Shown piece after piece: positions 59,144-64,000 of a stretch of DNA of 64,000 nucleotides. The stretch lies in the NCBI GenBank assembly GCA_036652735.1, contig JAVVVI010000005.1, forward strand, positions 11,746 to 75,745, read 5' to 3'. Position numbers and translations under genes: made by a program. The notes under the pieces were generated by a model. The model saw nothing but the letters and a program-made list of their open reading frames with translations. It made no database searches and had not been told where the DNA came from. The number at the start of each line of letters is the position of its first letter. Positions within the stretch are counted from its first letter, which is position 1. Source of the DNA: JAGOGN01 sp036652735. Lineage in GTDB: Bacteria > Bacillota > Clostridia > Lachnospirales > Lachnospiraceae.

Positions 59144-60184
59144 TTATATAATCAGCATAGCATCCCCAAAACTAAAGAAGCGGTAGCCCTCATTCACTGC
59201 ACTTTGATAGGCCTTTAATACCTGATCTCGACCGGCTAAAGCGGATACTAACATAATTAAAGTAGATTCCGGCAGGTGGAAGTTTGTAATTAATGCGTCT
59301 AAAATCTTGAATTTATATCCCGGATAGATAAAAATCTCAGTATTTCCACTTCCCGGATGAATCCGGCCGGCTTCATCTGCTGCGGATTCTACTGTTCTAC
59401 AGCTTGTCGTACCCACGCAAACTACTCGTCCGCCGCTTTCTTTGGTATGATTAATTAGATCTGCGGCTTCTTTTGTCACCTGATAAAATTCAGAATGCAT
59501 ATGATGTTCCAACACATTTTCTTCCTTTACCGGGCGAAACGTGCCAAGTCCCACATGAAGTGTTACTTCTGCAATTGTAACCTGTTTTTCTTTTATTTGT
59601 TTTAATAATTCCGGTGTAAGATGGAGCCCTGCTGTGGGTGCAGCGGCTGAGCCACTGTATTTAGCATAAACAGTCTGATAACGGTTCTTATCCTCCAAAT
59701 GATGCGTAATATAGGGTGGAAGGGGCATTTGCCCCAATTGATCCAGAATCTCTTCAAAAATACCATCATACGTAAATTGAATCAATCGATTGCCTTCTTC
59801 AATCACATCGATCACCGTTCCCAGCAGCATTCCCTCTCCAAATATGATTTTCGTTCCAATCTTTGCCTTTTTACCGGGTTTTACCAATGTTTCCCAAATA
59901 TCCCCTTCTCTTCTTTTCAATAGTAGAAGTTCGATTTGCGCATCTGTTCCTTCCTTTTTCCCATATAAACGGGCCGGAATTACCTTGGTATTGTTTAATA
60001 CCAGACAATCTCCTGGATTTAAGTATTCTACAATTTCCCGAAACACATGGTGTTGCGTTTCACCGGTTGTTTTATCCAGAACCATTAGTCTTGAAGCGGA
60101 ACGATCTTCTAAGGGGTCCTGCGCAATCTGTTCCTTTGGCAAATCAAAATAATAATCATGGAGGTTCATTTTTTCTTCACTCAT
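59144..60184 (-). CDS. queA: S-adenosylmethionine:tRNA ribosyltransferase-isomerase
   Basis: A 346-residue enzyme adding the epoxycyclopentane ring precursor in queuosine synthesis for tRNAs with GUN anticodons. Features include YYFDLPKEQIAQDPLEDR at the start, RLMVLDKTTGE, GDCLVLNNTKVIPARL and SAAAPTAGLHLTPELL. FPEST-like NFHLPESTLIMLVSA and the C-terminal YRFFSFGDAMLI are diagnostic. It lies 7 bp behind pheT. Confidence 0.97.
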   Translation of the reverse strand: MSEEKMNLHDYYFDLPKEQIAQDPLEDRSASRLMVLDKTTGETQHHVFREIVEYLNPGDCLVLNNTKVIPARLYGKKEGTDAQIELLLLKRREGDIWETLVKPGKKAKIGTKIIFGEGMLLGTVIDVIEEGNRLIQFTYDGIFEEILDQLGQMPLPPYITHHLEDKNRYQTVYAKYSGSAAAPTAGLHLTPELLKQIKEKQVTIAEVTLHVGLGTFRPVKEENVLEHHMHSEFYQVTKEAADLINHTKESGGRVVCVGTTSCRTVESAADEAGRIHPGSGNTEIFIYPGYKFKILDALITNFHLPESTLIMLVSALAGRDQVLKAYQSAVNEGYRFFSFGDAMLII

Positions 60185-60191
60185 TTCACAC

Positions 60192-62612
60192 CTACTGTCT
60201 TAAGGTCATTCCCATGTCGGATAATGCCTTAGAAATTTTCTCCATTGCTGTGCTTACATCTGTCTCATCCAATGTACGGTCTTTTCCACGAAAAGAGATG
60301 GAATACGCAATGGACTTATACCCTGCTGTAATTTGATTGCCTTCATATAAATCAAATAATTCTACATTTTCTAAATAAGACCCTCCATTTTTACGAATGG
60401 TTTTTTCCACTTCTCCTGCTAAAATTTCTTTTGGCATTACAAGACTGATGTCACGATTCACAGCCGGAAACTTTACAATTCCTTTAAATTTCCGTTCAAA
60501 ATTTCCACATGCGGTAATATTCTCCATATCAAGTATTGCAAGATATACTGCCTCCTTAATGGAATAATTTAAAAGAACCGATGGATGTACTTCTCCCACT
60601 ATTCCAAGACATACTTCACCTGCCATCAGTCGGGCTGATTTTCCGGGATGCAGAAATTCCAGCTCTTTTTCCGGGATCCAGTCAACGGGATCTAATACTT
60701 TGCATTCCTCTATGATTTCTTCCACAACACCTTTTAATTCAAAAAAGTCTCCTTCTCCATACATACCAAGTGTAAGCTGCATCCGTTCCTCCGGAAGCTG
60801 GGTAATGGGAAGTTCTTTTGGACAATAAATATTTCCAAGTTCAAATAAACGGACATTTTTATTTCTTCTATTATAATTATTTGAAAGAGAAGTTAACATT
60901 CCATTTAAGGTTGTGGTACGCATAATGCTAAAATCTTCTCCCAATGGATTGCTGATTGTAACTGCTCGTCTCAGTTTTGAATCTTCCTTAAGCAATAATT
61001 TTTCAAACACTTTTGGACTTTCAAAAGAATAGCACATTGCCTGGGAAAAACCGCTGTACCTTGCTACCGTTTTTGCTATTTTTTCCACATCTGCCTTGTG
61101 GGTTGTCTTACCCATTGCTGCACTTCCACCCGGCAATGTGATGGGAATTTTATCATAACCTACAAATCTTGCCACTTCTTCTGCAAGGTCTGGCATTTCA
61201 TGTAAATCCTGTCTCCAGGAAGGAATCTTTATTTCCTCTTTTTCCTTATCATAGTCCAAATCAATGGTTTCAAAGATTGAAATCATAGTAGCCTTGTCCA
61301 CTTGGGTTCCAAGCAGCTTATTGATTTTATCCGGTTCAAAGGCAATGGACGTTCCTTCCTTTTTTTCAGGGTAAACATCTACACAGCCGCCTACTACTTC
61401 ACCTGCTCCAAATTCTTCTATTAACTGGCAGGCACGGTCAATGGCTGCCAGTGTCTGATTTGGATCCAGCCCTTTTTCAAACTTACCGGAAGCGTCTGTT
61501 CGCAGTCCTATTTTTTTGCTGTTCAATCGAATATTCGTACCATCAAAACAAGCCGATTCAAATACAACCGTATTTACCTGCTCTGTAATCATGGAATTTT
61601 CTCCTCCCATAATTCCGGCAATTCCAATAGGTTTTTTACTGTCACAAATCATAAGTGTGGTGTCCGTGAGCGTCCTGTTTTGTCCATCCAAAGTGGTAAA
61701 TTGTTCTCCTTTTTTGGAAAGACGAACAATTATTTCATTCCCCTCAATCGTAGTAATATCGTAGGCATGCATCGGCTGTCCAAATTCTTCCATTACATAA
61801 TTTGTAATATCTACAATATTATTAATCGGACGGATTCCCTGGGAAGCAAGCCTTCTCTGCATCCACTTTGGTGAGGGAGCCAGTTTAACGTTTTTTACAA
61901 CCCTTGCGGTGTAACGTTTGCATAATTCCTTATTTTCAACCTGTATTTTAATATAATCCTCTGCCTGTTCCCCATTACCGGTTGGAACCACTTTTGGTAA
62001 AAGGAAGGGTTTCTGAAAAGTTGCAGCTGCTTCTCTTGCAATTCCTATAATGCTAAAGCAATCTACACGATTAGAGGTTATTTCATATTCAAATACTACA
62101 TCATCTAATCCAAGTTCCTTTACTGCATCTGCGCCAACGGTAACGTCTTCCTCAAATACATAGATTCCATCAGAGGGTGCTTCCGGATATCGATTGCTAT
62201 CGGAGCCAAGTTCCTGAATGGAACACATCATTCCATTGCTTACAATTCCCCGCAGTTTTCCTTTTTTGATTTTCACACCACCAGCGACTCTGTGTCCATC
62301 ATGATCACAGGCAACACTTCCTCCATCCAGTACCACCGGAACTTTGTCCCCTTCTTTTATATTCGAAGCACCGGTAACAATCTGAATTGCCTCACCGGTC
62401 CCAACATCTACCTGACAAACCACTAATTTGTCCGCATCCGGATGTTTTTCTATTTTTAAAATCTGCCCCACAAAAATCCGCTCTAAACCATCTGCCTGAT
62501 CTTCAAATCCTTCTACTTTTGTTCCTGAAAGTGTCATTGCATCTGCATACTCCTCCGGTGTAACATCCAGCTCCGGAACATATGCTTTTATCCACGCTAT
62601 ACTTGTATTCAT
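60192..62612 (-). CDS. pheT: Phenylalanyl-tRNA synthetase beta subunit
   Basis: An 806-residue subunit. The N-terminal tRNA-binding EMAP domain spans about 45-150 (VGQILKIEKHPDADKL), followed by B3/4 editing and B5 domains (VGYDKIPITLPGG), the catalytic-like core and a C-terminal ferredoxin-like anticodon-binding domain (FPAVNRDISLVMP). It works as alpha2-beta2 with PheS, whose gene is 35 bp upstream. Confidence 0.97.
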   Translation of the reverse strand: MNTSIAWIKAYVPELDVTPEEYADAMTLSGTKVEGFEDQADGLERIFVGQILKIEKHPDADKLVVCQVDVGTGEAIQIVTGASNIKEGDKVPVVLDGGSVACDHDGHRVAGGVKIKKGKLRGIVSNGMMCSIQELGSDSNRYPEAPSDGIYVFEEDVTVGADAVKELGLDDVVFEYEITSNRVDCFSIIGIAREAAATFQKPFLLPKVVPTGNGEQAEDYIKIQVENKELCKRYTARVVKNVKLAPSPKWMQRRLASQGIRPINNIVDITNYVMEEFGQPMHAYDITTIEGNEIIVRLSKKGEQFTTLDGQNRTLTDTTLMICDSKKPIGIAGIMGGENSMITEQVNTVVFESACFDGTNIRLNSKKIGLRTDASGKFEKGLDPNQTLAAIDRACQLIEEFGAGEVVGGCVDVYPEKKEGTSIAFEPDKINKLLGTQVDKATMISIFETIDLDYDKEKEEIKIPSWRQDLHEMPDLAEEVARFVGYDKIPITLPGGSAAMGKTTHKADVEKIAKTVARYSGFSQAMCYSFESPKVFEKLLLKEDSKLRRAVTISNPLGEDFSIMRTTTLNGMLTSLSNNYNRRNKNVRLFELGNIYCPKELPITQLPEERMQLTLGMYGEGDFFELKGVVEEIIEECKVLDPVDWIPEKELEFLHPGKSARLMAGEVCLGIVGEVHPSVLLNYSIKEAVYLAILDMENITACGNFERKFKGIVKFPAVNRDISLVMPKEILAGEVEKTIRKNGGSYLENVELFDLYEGNQITAGYKSIAYSISFRGKDRTLDETDVSTAMEKISKALSDMGMTLRQ

Positions 62613-62647
62613 TATTATTTCCTTTCTAATTCAATAATTTCTATCCT

Positions 62648-63667
62648 CTAGAATTGACGTAAAAACCGATCATCATTTTCATATAATAAACGCATGTCAT
62701 CAATCTCATATTTTAATACTGCGATTCGTTCCAATCCTACACCAAATGCAAACCCTGAATATTCCTCCGGATCAATCTTACACATTTTTAATACGTTTGG
62801 ATGAACCATTCCGCAGCCCAGAATTTCAATCCAACCGGATCCCTTGCAGAACCTGCACCCTTTACCGCCGCATTTAAAGCAGGATACATCCATTTCAGCA
62901 CTTGGTTCTGTAAATGGAAAATGGTGAGGACGAAACTTTACCTTTGTCTCCGTTCCAAACAATTCTCTGGAGAATTCTGCCAAGGTTCCTTTTAAATCCG
63001 CAAACGTGATATCTTTATCGATAACAAGTCCTTCAATTTGATGAAAGGAAGGAGAATGTGTGGCATCTACTTCATCTGAGCGGAATACTCTTCCAGGGGC
63101 AAGAATACGCACCGGAAGCTTTCCTTGTTCCATAACACGAATCTGAACCGGTGAAGTCTGAGTTCTAAGAACTATATTGTCATTTACATAGAAGGTATCC
63201 TGTTCATCTCTTGCAGGATGATTTTTCGGAATATTCAACGCTTCAAAATTATAATAATCATATTCAATCTCCGGTCCTTCTGCAATCTCATATCCCATAC
63301 CAATAAAGATTTTCTCCACTTCCTCAAGGGCAATTGCATTGGGGTGCATATGTCCAACTTTTCGTTTTCCGGATGGAAGTGTAACATCAATCACTTCTTG
63401 CTGAAGCTTGAAATCACGCTGGGCATCTTCCATTTTTTTCTTTGTTGCTTCTATAAATGCCTCAATACTCTCTCTTGTTTCATTTACCATCTGACCAATA
63501 ATTGGACGTTCCTCAGCGGTAAGATCTTTCATTCCTTTTAAAACAGCCGTCAATTCACTTTTCTTGCCTAAAAAATTAACCCGTACATCATTCAGTTTTT
63601 GAAGCCCATCTGAATTTTCAATTTCACGCAATGCATCTTCTTTAATTTTCAACAATTTTTCTTTCAT
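62648..63667 (-). CDS. pheS: Phenylalanyl-tRNA synthetase alpha subunit
   Basis: A 339-residue class II synthetase subunit: an N-terminal coiled coil (about 1-90), then the catalytic domain with GSGWIEILGCGMVHPNVL and GFAFGVGLERIAVLKYEI (motif 3). The ATG at 63667 has GGAGG upstream and gives the usual MKEKLLKIKEDAL start; an upstream in-frame start would include the ribosome site. Expression is governed by the T-box leader in front. Confidence 0.97.
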   Translation of the reverse strand: MKEKLLKIKEDALREIENSDGLQKLNDVRVNFLGKKSELTAVLKGMKDLTAEERPIIGQMVNETRESIEAFIEATKKKMEDAQRDFKLQQEVIDVTLPSGKRKVGHMHPNAIALEEVEKIFIGMGYEIAEGPEIEYDYYNFEALNIPKNHPARDEQDTFYVNDNIVLRTQTSPVQIRVMEQGKLPVRILAPGRVFRSDEVDATHSPSFHQIEGLVIDKDITFADLKGTLAEFSRELFGTETKVKFRPHHFPFTEPSAEMDVSCFKCGGKGCRFCKGSGWIEILGCGMVHPNVLKMCKIDPEEYSGFAFGVGLERIAVLKYEIDDMRLLYENDDRFLRQF

Positions 63668-63689
63668 TCTGTCCTCCATTTATCTCCTT

Positions 63690-63930
63690 TTATTACAAAA
63701 AAAACTCCATCCCCAAAAAAAGGGACGAAGTTACTCCGCGTTACCACCCTGATTCCCTACAAGTAGGGCTCTCAAATACGTAACGTGTATTAACGTCTAT
63801 TCTTACTGATCTTCAGAATAGCAGCTCCAATATGAAATTCAATATAACCTTATGTCAAGAAAATTCTCAGCTCTTATTTTCTTTCTCTGTGACCTGTGCT
63901 ATATCTACTTTTATCTTCACAGCCTTTGCA
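63690..63930 (-). promoter_or_regulatory. T-box riboswitch leader for pheST (phenylalanine specifier)
   Basis: A leader of about 240 nt on the minus strand. The T-box antiterminator sequence AGGGTGGTAACGCGG is at 63750-63736; its UGGU pairs with an ACCA tRNA end, consistent with A73 of tRNA-Phe. The likely specifier is UUC (63836-63834) in the GAAUUUCAUA context. The region holds the AGAGAAAG and GCTGAGA motifs expected in Stem I. It senses uncharged tRNA-Phe and lets transcription pass into pheS. The promoter is not clearly visible in the last 70 bases of the window. Confidence 0.85.
63697..63731 (-). terminator. Regulated terminator of the pheST T-box
   Basis: On the minus strand ACTTCGTCCC pairs with GGGATGGAGT (two G-U pairs) around a T-rich loop, then TTTTTTTT. 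It lies directly downstream of the T-box sequence and is mutually exclusive with the antiterminator. Confidence 0.85.
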
Positions 63931-64000
63931 ATATTCATGCTATATATGTTAACACAACTACCTCTAAAAAACAATGTCTATCTTGTAAATTTCTTTCTAT

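Noticed and set aside
1..64000. CRISPR arrays, insertion sequences, prophage, tRNA and rRNA genes
   Set aside because: I saw no regular repeat-spacer pattern, no transposase or integrase frame, no phage genes and no recognisable structural RNA apart from the T-box leader.

Overview
This is a low-GC chromosomal segment from a spore-forming Clostridia bacterium, most likely of the Lachnospiraceae type. The reasons are the AT-rich coding, Shine-Dalgarno sites of the GGAGG type, Gram-positive cell-wall and division genes (MinCDE with MreBCD and RodA), and sporulation-linked genes (yqfC, yqfD, tepA next to ftsK/spoIIIE, a BofC-like protein, a SpoVB/MurJ-type flippase). A high-cysteine mini-protein of a kind seen in this group also points there. 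About 85% of the genes lie on the minus strand, so the window is read mostly from right to left. I see no rRNA, tRNA, IS element, prophage or CRISPR array; this is core chromosome.

Reading order on the minus strand. 63.9-60.2 kb: a phenylalanine T-box leader, pheS, pheT, then queA. 59-54.6 kb: a chemoreceptor, a PilZ protein and a divergent EF-G paralogue. 54.6-52.3 kb (plus strand): the tdh-kbl threonine-catabolism pair, divergent from leuS. 52.1-48.3 kb: leuS and a DbpA-type DEAD-box helicase. 48.2-46.9 kb: a pocket of small genes with sporulation-sigma-like promoters, including a Gly/Cys-rich mini-protein. 46.8-40.4 kb: an ABC-F ATPase, rex, a coiled-coil protein, the NAD(P)H-hydrate repair enzyme, alr and an orphan mazF. 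40.4-32.4 kb: a CNNM/CBS membrane protein, yebC, tepA, ftsK, fhs and folD.

32.4-22.4 kb: two convergent zinc-ribbon membrane proteins, a PAP2 phosphatase, then yqfC-yqfD-phoH, a degenerate PgpH-like protein and ybeY, followed by a DUF3048 lipoprotein, a flippase and a BofC-like protein. 22.4-12.8 kb: two FAD oxidoreductases, mutS-mutL-miaA and a PLP lyase of the aluminium-resistance family. 12.7-2.4 kb: a long cell-shape and division operon, radC-mreB-mreC-mreD-PBP2-minC-minD-minE-rodA-mgsA-D,D-carboxypeptidase, with many short overlaps. 2.3-0 kb: a small P-loop protein, DUF378 (plus strand), an HlyD-like protein and the first codons of a probable YggS gene.

I find no single obviously new system. 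The points most worth a second look are: (1) the small-gene sporulation cluster at 46.9-48.2 kb with three sigma-E/K-like promoters; (2) a PgpH homologue that has lost its extracellular domain and all HD metal ligands; (3) an EF-G paralogue with altered GTPase motifs; (4) a PBP2 with about 240 inserted residues; (5) a sigma-G-like promoter in front of the BofC-like gene. Promoter calls come from reading by eye; functions come from motif and family recognition, not database searches.
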